Below are positions 8,010-15,895 of a DNA stretch of 64,000 nt, piece after piece (position 1 is the first letter of the stretch; every line of letters starts with the position of its first letter). Below the pieces are notes generated by a model. The model saw nothing but the letters and a program-made list of their open reading frames with translations. It was not told where the DNA came from and did no database searches. Source of the stretch: Oxalobacteraceae bacterium UBA4003 (lineage in GTDB: Bacteria > Pseudomonadota > Gammaproteobacteria > Burkholderiales > Burkholderiaceae_D). The DNA lies in assembly GCA_002384815.1 (NCBI GenBank), contig DGBN01000046.1, forward strand, positions 31,040 to 95,039, in the 5' to 3' direction. A program made the translations under genes and the position numbers.

Positions 8010-9442
8010 TCAAGCAATTGACCTTGACCGTACTGGCAGCAAGCGTATTGAGCGCTTGCTCGATGGCGCCGAAATATACCCGCCCTGCTGCTCCGGTAGC
8101 AGCGGATTACGCGACTCCTTCCGCCGTCGCGGCAAATCAGTTGCGCGCCTCTGAAACCGGCTGGCGCACCTTCTTTCCGGATGCACGCCTGCAATCACTG
8201 ATCAGTATTTCTCTGGTCAACAATCGCGACTTGCGTGTGGCGGCACTGCGCATAGAAGAAGCGCGTGCGCAGTACAACATTCAATCGGCGGATCTGGTGC
8301 CGAATCTGAATGGCACCGCAACCGGCAACCGCGGTCGCACCCCGGCATCGCTGTCGTCGACCAACACCAGCGTAGTCAACAGCAACTATCAGGTCGGACT
8401 GAGTTTGGCTTCGTTCGAACTGGATTTCTTCGGTCGCGTACGCAGCCTGAACGATGCAGCACTGGCACAATATCTTGCGACTGAAGAAGCGCAACGCGCC
8501 GCGCACATCAGTCTGGTCGCCGAAGTTGCCAAGGCTTATCTCGCAGAACGCGCATACGCTGAACAACTGGCGCTGGCACAAAGCACCTTCGACAGCCGCA
8601 ACAAGGCCTATGACCTGGCCAGGCAACGCTTTGAAGTCGGCGCAAGCTCGGCGCTGGATCTGCGCCAGAACGAAGCCTTGCTGCAATCAGCGCGTGTCGC
8701 ACAATTGACCTTGTCGCGCCAGCGTGCACAGGCGTTCAATGCATTGACCGTGCTGGTCGGCCAGCCCTTGACCGATTTGCCGCCGGCGCAACCGCTGTCA
8801 TCACAAAACATCGTGACAGACATTCCGGCCGGCCTGCCATCCGACTTGCTGACGCAACGTCCGGATATCCGCAGCGCCGAGCAATCCTTGCTGGCTGCAA
8901 ACGCGAATATAGGCGCCGCCCGCGCTGCCTTCTTCCCGCGTATTTCACTAACTGCCGGTGTAGGCACTGCCAGCAACTCCTTGTCGGGTTTGTTCGAGGA
9001 CGGTTCACGTGCATGGTCGTTTGCACCGCAACTGGTATTGCCTATTTTTGAAGGCGGTCGCAACATTGCCAATCTGGACCTGAGCGAAGTGCGCAAGAAT
9101 ATTGCCATCGCCACTTACGAGAAAAGCATACAGCTTGCCTTTCGCGAAGTCGCCGATGCCCTGGTAGCACGCGGCCTGCTGGATGAACAGATAGAAGCGC
9201 AGCGTCTGGTACAGGATGCGCAGGCAGAACGCCTGAAACTGGCGAATCAGCGTTTCGAAAATGGCATTTCGAGTTCGCTCGACGTGCTGGATGCACAACG
9301 CGAACTGTTTGCGGCAGAACAAGATCTGGTGCAGGCTCGTCTACTGCGCCTGACCAATGCCATCGATTTGTACCGCTCGCTGGGCGGCGGCCTGGCAGAA
9401 ACCAATACGGTTGCGGCTACTGCTACAACTGCGACGAAATAA
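8006..9442 (+). CDS. Outer-membrane efflux lipoprotein, NodT/OprM family
   Basis: 478 residues with a lipoprotein signal (MIKQLTLTVLAASVLSAC, lipobox LSAC) followed by the family start SMAPKYTRPA. Two outer-membrane efflux repeats are present, with landmarks LSLASFELDFFGRVRSLNDA and PSDLLTQRPDIRSAEQSLLA. It is the dedicated outer-membrane channel of this pump, translationally coupled to the acrB-like gene through an ATGA overlap. It is the last gene of the operon, followed 14 bases later by a strong terminator. The locus thus encodes two outer-membrane factors, this one and the TolC-like protein at 1432. Confidence 0.93.
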   Translation: MIKQLTLTVLAASVLSACSMAPKYTRPAAPVAADYATPSAVAANQLRASETGWRTFFPDARLQSLISISLVNNRDLRVAALRIEEARAQYNIQSADLVPNLNGTATGNRGRTPASLSSTNTSVVNSNYQVGLSLASFELDFFGRVRSLNDAALAQYLATEEAQRAAHISLVAEVAKAYLAERAYAEQLALAQSTFDSRNKAYDLARQRFEVGASSALDLRQNEALLQSARVAQLTLSRQRAQAFNALTVLVGQPLTDLPPAQPLSSQNIVTDIPAGLPSDLLTQRPDIRSAEQSLLAANANIGAARAAFFPRISLTAGVGTASNSLSGLFEDGSRAWSFAPQLVLPIFEGGRNIANLDLSEVRKNIAIATYEKSIQLAFREVADALVARGLLDEQIEAQRLVQDAQAERLKLANQRFENGISSSLDVLDAQRELFAAEQDLVQARLLRLTNAIDLYRSLGGGLAETNTVAATATTATK

Positions 9443-9456
9443 CTCTCGCTGTCTGT

Positions 9457-9488
9457 AAAAAAACGGGCCACGCAAGTGGCCCGTTTTT
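9457..9488 (+). terminator. Rho-independent terminator of the efflux operon
   Basis: Stem ACGGGCCAC / GTGGCCCGT with a GCAA tetraloop, flanked by an A-tract before and a T-tract after. It sits 14 bases past the stop of the outer-membrane lipoprotein gene. Confidence 0.92.
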
Positions 9489-9593
9489 ATGGCAACTCAG
9501 GTTTGTGCGATGACAAGTAGCTGCATCCTGCAGGAACCTCTGGCTCAGCCTGCACTCAGACCTGCATTAAGCTTCAATCCCGCAGGAAAACTC

Positions 9594-10115
9594 ATGCACA
9601 AAAATATCTTGTTTTTATCGCTAGCGGCACTTCTGGCATCGTCTGCACAGGCTGCCGAAAATAAAATGCGTCCAGGGCTGTGGGAAATAAGCACTAGCTC
9701 ACGCCTGCTCGCATTCGCGGAGCAGATTCCACCCGATCAAATGCAGAACTTGAGCAATCTGGCACGACAATACGGCTTTGAGATGCCCAAGATAAAAAAT
9801 GGCGCGGCCAATTCCAGAGTTTGCGTGACGAAAGAAATGTCAGAGCAAAATATTCCGCCGTATTTTTACCATCGCCAATCCGGCTGCGAAGTCAAAAATG
9901 CAACACGCATTGAAAATCGCTACAGTGCCGACCTTGTCTGCACCAGCAGGCAGATTAACGGCCAGGGAAAAACCGCAGCGACCTTGAACACCCCGGAAAG
10001 CTTTGCCGGACAAACCGAATTCAGCGGCACAGTGCGTGGCGTGAACGTCGATGAAAAAGCCGACACCAGCGGCACGTGGCTGGCTGCCAACTGTGCAGAA
10101 GAAAATCCTCGCTAG
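9594..10115 (+). CDS. Secreted DUF3617-type protein
   Basis: 173 residues from the ATG at 9594, which follows an AGGAAAA ribosome-binding site; the frame is open back to 9489 but that extension carries no signal. A Sec signal peptide is seen (MHKNILFLSLAALLASSAQA, cleavage after AQA). The mature start ENKMRPGLWEIS and the pattern of four cysteines match the DUF3617 family (RPGLWE near the N-terminus, R-x-C-V-T in the middle). The function of the family is unknown; proteins are predicted periplasmic. It lies between the efflux terminator and a second small secreted protein, without an obvious operon partner. Confidence 0.75.
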   Translation: MHKNILFLSLAALLASSAQAAENKMRPGLWEISTSSRLLAFAEQIPPDQMQNLSNLARQYGFEMPKIKNGAANSRVCVTKEMSEQNIPPYFYHRQSGCEVKNATRIENRYSADLVCTSRQINGQGKTAATLNTPESFAGQTEFSGTVRGVNVDEKADTSGTWLAANCAEENPR

Positions 10116-10244
10116 GTCCACAAGCCCGTGCACGGCATGGCGATGCATACAGGCTGATACAAGTCGTAACAAACCTTACCATTTCAATCTGGTTATTGAT
10201 GCAGCGCTGGTATTTAATGGAGCCATCAATCAAGGAGATGAACC

Positions 10245-10559
10245 ATGAAAAAGACGCTTACCATTTCAGCCAGCGTCCTGGCGCTTGCAACGCTGTTATT
10301 TGCCGCTACGCCGGCGATGGCACGGGTTGATGTGGGAGTACATATCGGTGTTCCCATATATATGCAACCGCAACCTGTCTACGTACAGCCGCGTCCGGTC
10401 TATGTGCGACCGCAGCCCGTATATGTCGATCGGCATTACTACAGGCATTACGATAAGCATCATCACAAGCATTACCGCAAGCACTATCGTCATGATCGCG
10501 ACCGCGATGGCGTACCGAATCGTTACGATCGCCGTCCCAATAATCCTTATCGCTATTAA
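10245..10559 (+). CDS. Small secreted His/Arg/Tyr-rich repeat protein with a Ca-binding-like tail
   Basis: 104 residues. A strong ribosome-binding site (AAGGAG) precedes ATG 10245. A signal peptide ends at ATPAMA. The mature protein has four near-copies of a PVYV(Q/R)P(R/Q) unit, then a very basic stretch rich in His, Tyr, Lys and Arg, and finally DRDRDGVPNRYDRRPNNP, which resembles a thrombospondin type 3 calcium-binding repeat. Similar short envelope proteins are common in Burkholderiales but have no known function. Metal binding through the histidines and a role at the cell surface are guesses. The stop lies 10 bases before the convergent acetyltransferase gene. Confidence 0.75.
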   Translation: MKKTLTISASVLALATLLFAATPAMARVDVGVHIGVPIYMQPQPVYVQPRPVYVRPQPVYVDRHYYRHYDKHHHKHYRKHYRHDRDRDGVPNRYDRRPNNPYRY

Positions 10560-10569
10560 GCAAAACAGA

Positions 10570-11100
10570 TCAGCCGCGCGCGACATCCTTAGCTAGAAAG
10601 CGTGCGGCTGCATCGTAGCTGTTCAATTTTTCCTGCAATGCCGGGGCATCAATCGGGGCGAATCCGTGGCGCGCCCAAAAGGCATGCGAGTCATTGACAG
10701 CGACCAGCGACATTGTGGCCAGACCGGCAGCCTGCGCCAGCTGCATCAATATATCGACCAGTTGCGACGCAGCGCCTAGCCCGCGCGCCACAGGCAGTAG
10801 TGCGACATCGTGAATGTAATAGGTGGAAGCTGTGGCCGGCAGCACCTGCAATAACGAATTCAAGGCTGGCGGCTGCAGCTCCCGCCACGGATGGCTGATG
10901 ACATAGCCTGCGACCTGCGTCCCAGCTTCAAGCAATAGACAACCATCAGGATAGAGCGCCAGACGTTCGGTAAAAACACGCTCATCTTCCGGGTAATCCG
11001 GATGCACCTGCGCCGCGATAAGGACAACTGCCGCCATATCCAGCGCCGACATGCGACGCCAATTGAAATGCCTGTCCTGACTGCACATGACTGGATGCAA
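10570..11100 (-). CDS. GNAT-family N-acetyltransferase
   Basis: 176 residues. The acetyl-CoA binding region is recognisable as YYIHDVALLPVARGLGAASQLVD, which carries the GNAT motif A pattern (R/Q-x2-G-x-G/A), followed by SLVAVNDSHAFWARHGF, the usual beta5/alpha4 element. The acceptor substrate is unknown; the protein is cytoplasmic. It is the last gene of a minus-strand group waaA - small Cys protein - acetyltransferase, starting 6 bases after the stop of the small gene. A role in envelope modification is possible only by association. Confidence 0.8.
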   Translation of the reverse strand: MHPVMCSQDRHFNWRRMSALDMAAVVLIAAQVHPDYPEDERVFTERLALYPDGCLLLEAGTQVAGYVISHPWRELQPPALNSLLQVLPATASTYYIHDVALLPVARGLGAASQLVDILMQLAQAAGLATMSLVAVNDSHAFWARHGFAPIDAPALQEKLNSYDAAARFLAKDVARG

Positions 11101-11106
11101 TGCCGT

Positions 11107-11301
11107 TTATTCGCTGTACGGCCCGCAACAGGAACACGGCCCGTGCCCATGCTGCACGTGGCGAAAATCTGCCGGTGGCGCGGCCTCTTGCACCTGCTCT
11201 TCTTGCGCCCCCAGTACGCGTTTGTATTGCGTTCCAGCCGGAACCTTCGACTCAGCCTGCTCTTCAGGCACTGACAATGCCGTGCGTTGTTCTGTACTCA
11301 T
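11107..11301 (-). CDS. Small conserved-type protein with C-terminal cysteine motif
   Basis: 64 residues, no family recognised. A strong ribosome-binding site (AGGAG, then ATTAA before the ATG) supports translation. The N-terminal two thirds are charged and probably disordered; the C-terminus reads HVQHGHGPCSCCGPYSE, with three cysteines and three nearby histidines that could bind a metal. It lies between waaA and the acetyltransferase on the same strand, with gaps of 37 and 5 bases, so the three are probably co-transcribed. No signal peptide or membrane segment is seen. Confidence 0.6.
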   Translation of the reverse strand: MSTEQRTALSVPEEQAESKVPAGTQYKRVLGAQEEQVQEAAPPADFRHVQHGHGPCSCCGPYSE

Positions 11302-11338
11302 TTAATCTCCTGCAATGAAATCGGGCCATGTCGCCGCA

Positions 11339-12607
11339 TCATGTGATCAGCGGCCTCAACAATGCCATGGTGCGCGCAGTGGCACCGCCATGCTGCTGCG
11401 CAAAATTCCGTGCCTGCTCACCGATTGCAATGCGCGTGGCGGTATCGTCCAGCAGGCGCATGGCTTGCGCGCACAGGTCCTCTGCATCCACCACACGCAA
11501 GGCACCGCCTGCAGCAATGGCATTTTCAACGGCATCGGCAAAATTGAAAGTATGCTGTCCTATCAATACCGGTTTACCGACCGCACTGGCTTCGATCAGA
11601 TTATGGCCACCGAGCGACAGCAGACTGCCGCCAACAAACGCCACATCGCAAGCGGCATAGTAGGCAAACATTTCGCCCATGCTATCACCCAGAAAAACGC
11701 GTACATCATTACCGATTTCAGCATCGCCGCTCGTTGAGCGTCGCGCCAAGGGCAAAGAACGTGCACTGATCATTTGCGCGACATCATTGAATCGTTGCGG
11801 ATGACGCGGCACCAGCACCAATAAAACATCCGGTCGATTCTGCTGCAGCCATGCATCCAGAATCAGCGCTTCTTCGCCATCGCGCGTATTGGCGCAAACG
11901 AATATGGGCCGCGAACCAAGCTGCCGGCGCAAGATCGCGCCACGTTGCAGCATTTCTGGTGGCGGTATCACATCAAACTTGATGCTGCCGGTAACGTGTA
12001 CTGATGGCGCGCCTAACTGGCGTATGCGCACCGCATCGTCCTCAGTTTGTGCAGCAACGCAAGACATCGCAGCAGCCGCTTCGACAAACAAACCAGGTAA
12101 GCGCAAGGCCTTGTTCAAGGAACGTTCGGATAAGCGTGCATTCACCAAAGCGACCGGCACATCATGACGAACGCTTTGCGCCATCACATTCGGCCACACT
12201 TCGGTTTCCATCAAAACGCACAGCTTCGGTTTGAAGTGGCGCAAGAAACGACCCACCATCCAGCCGGTATCATATGGCAGATAACTCTGCAGCACGCGTG
12301 GCTGCGCAGCGAACAAGGCCTTGCCGGTCGCACGGCCTGTCGGCGTCATATGCGTGAGCAACAGGGTATGCGCTGGATAAGCGGCCAGCAAGGCATCAAT
12401 CAGCGGTTGCGCCGCGCGTGTTTCGCCTACGGAAACTGCGTGCAGCCATATCACGGGCAATGCGCGATCATAGACGACGCCTTGATAAAAACCCAAACGT
12501 TCAGCTATGTGCTGGCGATAGCCAGGTTCTTTACGCCCGCGTACAAACAGACGCAACAATACCAGCGGCAAGGCAAGCCACCACGCAACAGAGTAAATCA
12601 GGCGCAT
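11339..12607 (-). CDS. waaA: 3-deoxy-D-manno-octulosonic acid (Kdo) transferase
   Basis: 422 residues, normal length. It transfers Kdo from CMP-Kdo to lipid A precursor, starting the lipopolysaccharide core at the cytoplasmic face of the inner membrane. The N-terminal membrane anchor (SVAWWLALPLVLLRLFVRG) is followed by the Kdo-transferase N-domain (WLHAVSVGETRAAQPLI), and the GT-B C-domain contains VFVGGSLLSLGGHNLIEASA, characteristic of WaaA. It heads the minus-strand group with the small Cys protein and the acetyltransferase. The stretch upstream (12,608-12,790) separates it from the phosphomannomutase gene on the same strand. Confidence 0.95.
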   Translation of the reverse strand: MRLIYSVAWWLALPLVLLRLFVRGRKEPGYRQHIAERLGFYQGVVYDRALPVIWLHAVSVGETRAAQPLIDALLAAYPAHTLLLTHMTPTGRATGKALFAAQPRVLQSYLPYDTGWMVGRFLRHFKPKLCVLMETEVWPNVMAQSVRHDVPVALVNARLSERSLNKALRLPGLFVEAAAAMSCVAAQTEDDAVRIRQLGAPSVHVTGSIKFDVIPPPEMLQRGAILRRQLGSRPIFVCANTRDGEEALILDAWLQQNRPDVLLVLVPRHPQRFNDVAQMISARSLPLARRSTSGDAEIGNDVRVFLGDSMGEMFAYYAACDVAFVGGSLLSLGGHNLIEASAVGKPVLIGQHTFNFADAVENAIAAGGALRVVDAEDLCAQAMRLLDDTATRIAIGEQARNFAQQHGGATARTMALLRPLIT

Positions 12608-12751
12608 GAGCTTATTCCGCCCTGAGTACGCAGACTGGTCGTTGCCGTGATTGAAAAATGGAATAGTAATTGCATGAGCCGTATTATGCCGCTTCGGCCC
12701 CGCCGCTGCCTAACTGAAGTGAAATTGTGACGCTATTGGAGCAAACACGAA

Positions 12752-12780
12752 ACCGCAATCGGCGTTGCACCGACTGCGGT
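12752..12780 (-). terminator. Hairpin downstream of the phosphomannomutase gene
   Basis: Imperfect stem ACCGCA-TCGG / CCGA-TGCGGT just past the stop of the mutase gene. On the minus strand it is followed by TTCGTGTTTG, a weak T-rich tail, so it may be a modest terminator separating this gene from waaA. Confidence 0.45.
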
Positions 12781-12790
12781 CATGTGAGTA

Positions 12791-14167
12791 TTAGTACGGC
12801 ATCACCGCATCCGGTTTGGCCGCATTAATAACACGCTTGAATTCTGCCTGGATACGCTGCAATCCCTGCTGCGACTCCGCCTCGAAGCGCATGACAATCA
12901 CCGGTGTGGTATTCGACGAACGCGCCAGACCGAAGCCGTCCGGATACTCTACCCGCAAGCCATCTATCGTGATGATCTGATCGGAGCCCGGGAACTGCGC
13001 CTCGCTTTGCAACTTGGCGATCAAGGGGAAGCTTTCGCCCTCCTTCAATTTCAATTGCAGTTCCGGTGTGCTGACCGATTGCGGCAAGGCATTCAAGATA
13101 GCAGATGGATCTTTTTCACGGCTCAATAATTCCAGCATGCGCGCACCAGCATACATGCCGTCATCGAAACCGTACCATCTATCCTTGAAGAAAACATGGC
13201 CGCTCATTTCGCCGCCCAGGGGGGCGCCGGTTTCGCGCATTTTTGCCTTGACCAGCGAATGGCCGGTTTTCCACATCAGCGGCTTGCCGCCGCGCTCGGT
13301 AATCCATGGCGCCAGATGACGCGTGCATTTGACGTCATACAAAATCTGTTCGCCAGGATGGCGCGTCAAAACATCCTGCGCAAACAACATCAGTTGGCGA
13401 TCCGGATAAATGATCTGTCCATCTTTGGTGACAAGGCCCAGTCTGTCGCCATCGCCATCAAAGGCAAGGCCGATTTCGGCATCGGTCTCTTGCAGGCAGC
13501 GTATCAAATCCTGCAGATTTTCCGGATGTGCAGGATCAGGATGATGATTCGGGAAAGTACCATCGACTTCGCAAAATAATTCAATCACTTCGCAACCGAG
13601 TGCGCGGTACAGATCGCCGGCAAAAGCACCCGCCACACCGTTGCCGCAATCGATTGCTATCTTCATCGGACGCGCCAGTTTGACGTCGCCCGCGATGCGT
13701 TGCTGATAAGCGTCTGCGATATCGTAAGTGCGATAACTGCCGACACCTTCGCTGAACCCCTTGTTGATGATGGCTTGATACAAGGCCTGGATCGTGTCGC
13801 CGTAAATCGCTTCGCCTGCCAGCACCATCTTGAAACCGTTGTAGTCGGGCGGATTATGACTGCCGGTCACCATGATGCCGGATTGCGCATCCAGCACATG
13901 TGTCCCGAGATACAGCATGGGCGTAGCGACCACACCGAGATCGACCACATCGAGACCTGTCGCCTGCAAACCTTCGGCCAGCGCCGCCGATAATTCAGGG
14001 CCGGACAAGCGGCCATCACGCCCGATCACCACGACCTGCTCGCCTTTGGCACGCACTGCGCTGCCGAACGCACGGCCAATCGCACGCGCCACATCGGCAT
14101 CCAGCGTAGAACCGATGACGCCACGAATATCGTAAGCCTTGAAAATACTTTGCGAGAGAGTCAGCAT
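12791..14167 (-). CDS. Phosphomannomutase/phosphoglucomutase (AlgC/ManB type)
   Basis: 458 residues from the ATG at 14167, where the family start MLTLSQSIFKAYDIRGVIGS begins; the open frame extends 29 codons further upstream without similarity. It interconverts hexose 6- and 1-phosphates for LPS and exopolysaccharide precursors. The catalytic phosphoserine loop is VTGSHNPPDYNGFK, the metal loop is FDGDGDRLG, the sugar-specificity loop is GGEMSGH, and a C-terminal phosphate-binding RSSNTTP is present. All four domains and key residues are intact. Neighbouring waaA also serves LPS synthesis. Confidence 0.93.
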   Translation of the reverse strand: MLTLSQSIFKAYDIRGVIGSTLDADVARAIGRAFGSAVRAKGEQVVVIGRDGRLSGPELSAALAEGLQATGLDVVDLGVVATPMLYLGTHVLDAQSGIMVTGSHNPPDYNGFKMVLAGEAIYGDTIQALYQAIINKGFSEGVGSYRTYDIADAYQQRIAGDVKLARPMKIAIDCGNGVAGAFAGDLYRALGCEVIELFCEVDGTFPNHHPDPAHPENLQDLIRCLQETDAEIGLAFDGDGDRLGLVTKDGQIIYPDRQLMLFAQDVLTRHPGEQILYDVKCTRHLAPWITERGGKPLMWKTGHSLVKAKMRETGAPLGGEMSGHVFFKDRWYGFDDGMYAGARMLELLSREKDPSAILNALPQSVSTPELQLKLKEGESFPLIAKLQSEAQFPGSDQIITIDGLRVEYPDGFGLARSSNTTPVIVMRFEAESQQGLQRIQAEFKRVINAAKPDAVMPY

Positions 14168-14413
14168 ATTGAACGATCCATATAGAAAATTGATGTGGCA
14201 GGCGCTTCCCGTGCGGCAAAAAGCGGCGCCCCGGTTCGACCTGCAGCGCGTCATCTAGTTTCAATTAATTAGAAACACTAGGGGAGATTATCGGTGTTTT
14301 TGTTCTTTGAAGGAAATTCAATACCTGAACTGAATTTCCTGGTACGAAAGCAAGTGGACAATGTCGGCTGCACTAACATGGCAAGCAACCTGCTGCAGTG
14401 GCGCATCAAGCAC

Positions 14414-15556
14414 CTAGTAGCTCAAACCACGCGCATCGATATCCCAGATCGCTTCCACCACATCGCCTCTGAAACAGACGAACTGGTCATACAGATTGCA
14501 GGTCGGATCGCAATGCCCCGGAATCAGCATGACGCGATTGCCCAGGTGATCGCGCATATCGTCCGCAGCCACCTGCAGGATTCCATGCTCGTCATTGGCC
14601 GATACATAACGCAGCTTGTCCTCATACTCGCCGGCGCGCACTCGCGGCAGGCCCGAGTCGACCGCCACCCCTTTCAACCCCACATCGCATACGGCTTTAT
14701 GCTGCTTGGCAGTACTCATGATGGTGGAAAGAATGAAAAGTCCGTGCTTGGGCGTATAGTCGCCAGCCCACTCATTCGAGCCGTAATGGCCATCCAGGAA
14801 AATATAGGAACCGGGCTGCATTTCCGTATAGACGCCACTGGCGACATCGAACTCGACGGTGCCGGTGCCGGCTCCGGACACGACCGGACAAGCCGCGCCG
14901 CGCGCCTCCAGAAACCGGATATATTGCGCAACCCGATCGGCCGAACGCGCTGCTTCCAGGCGCCGCTGTTCCCATGTCGCCAGATGCTGGATGCCACCGT
15001 TATAAGCTTGCAGACCACCAAACCTCAAGCCGGGATAGGCAGCCATACGATCGACCAGCGCTGCCAATGCCTCATTACTGTCGACGCCGCAGCGACCATG
15101 GCCGACATCCACTTCCGGCATCACGATGATGGTGACGCCAACTGCGCTGGCCGCCTTGCCGATCGCATCAACCTGCGCCACATGATCGACGCAAACGCTC
15201 AATTTGATGAGACCGGCCAGTTCAACTGCCATTGCCACCTTGTCGGAACCGACGAATTCATTGCTGATATGAATACTGTCAATGCCTGCCCGGACAAAAG
15301 GATAAGCCTCGCTCAATTTCTGGCAGCACACGCCGACAGCGCCCAGCGCAATCTGCTGTCTGGAAATCATGGTGGATTTATGCGCTTTCGCATGCGGCCT
15401 GAGAGCCACGCCGTGGCGCCTGGCCAAACTGGCCATGAATTGGAGATTGGATTCAAAAGCATCCAGATCCAGCATAAGTGCCGGAGTGGCAACTTCTGAC
15501 AGCGTAGCCCCTGCCCGCGCAATGGCAGGTGTTTTCAAGCTTGAAAAATCTTTCAT
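14414..15556 (-). CDS. 3-hydroxy-D-aspartate aldolase / D-threonine aldolase family (BhcC-like)
   Basis: 380 residues from the ATG at 15556, preceded by GGGG at proper spacing (an ATG four codons upstream is possible). It is a fold-type III PLP enzyme: the PLP lysine lies in LRPHAKAHKS and the divalent-metal site in LIPGHCDPTCNLYD near the C-terminus. The segments AVGVCCQKLSEAYPF and the C-terminal tail resemble, as I recall it, beta-hydroxyaspartate aldolase BhcC of Paracoccus more than generic D-threonine aldolases. The expected reaction cleaves a D-3-hydroxy amino acid to glycine plus an aldehyde (glyoxylate when the substrate is 3-hydroxyaspartate). It is divergent from the TTT transporter genes, sharing their control region. 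Substrate assignment is inference. Confidence 0.85.
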   Translation of the reverse strand: MKDFSSLKTPAIARAGATLSEVATPALMLDLDAFESNLQFMASLARRHGVALRPHAKAHKSTMISRQQIALGAVGVCCQKLSEAYPFVRAGIDSIHISNEFVGSDKVAMAVELAGLIKLSVCVDHVAQVDAIGKAASAVGVTIIVMPEVDVGHGRCGVDSNEALAALVDRMAAYPGLRFGGLQAYNGGIQHLATWEQRRLEAARSADRVAQYIRFLEARGAACPVVSGAGTGTVEFDVASGVYTEMQPGSYIFLDGHYGSNEWAGDYTPKHGLFILSTIMSTAKQHKAVCDVGLKGVAVDSGLPRVRAGEYEDKLRYVSANDEHGILQVAADDMRDHLGNRVMLIPGHCDPTCNLYDQFVCFRGDVVEAIWDIDARGLSY

Positions 15557-15683
15557 TAGCAACCCCATTCGAATTCAATTATTTTGTCATTCTGACATGT
15601 CAGCGTTAAATAACTATTTCTCTGCAGCGCCACCCAACACTAATACGGCTTAAATTTTGACCACAAACTATCCGCAAGGATAA

Positions 15684-15720
15684 TTGACATTTTCCTCAAA
15701 GTGTATATTGTATTCAATAT
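15684..15720 (+). promoter_or_regulatory. Promoter with overlapping palindromic operator upstream of the TTT transporter genes
   Basis: Consensus -35 TTGACA at 15684-15689, then 16 bases, then TATTGT (15706-15711) as -10. The palindrome ATATTGTATTCAATAT at 15705-15720 (6-bp arms, 4-bp spacer) covers the -10, the geometry of a repressor site. Almost the same 16 bases recur at 20236-20251. The likely regulator is the GntR/FCD protein at 19275. The rest of the 15,557-15,895 gap holds a second palindrome, CTGACATGTCAG at 15592-15603, on the aldolase side, and a long AT-rich leader before the receptor gene. Confidence 0.7.
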
Positions 15721-15895
15721 TCTAAATCTAATATTTGGAATGAAGGCAGTTTATTGTTTTTGGAAAAACAAGAAAAAGCAAAAACTGCATTTAAATCGAT
15801 GGTTTCTACGAGCCACACCGAATGCGCATATGCCTGGAACGCAATTCATTTGGTCCCTGTTCAAAAAATCATCGCCACCTTCAGGAGACAGCGAC

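Noticed and set aside
15701..15895. 65-codon upstream extension of the TctC receptor frame
   Set aside because: It includes the promoter and operator, and the signal peptide with a clear AGGAGA site begins at 15896.
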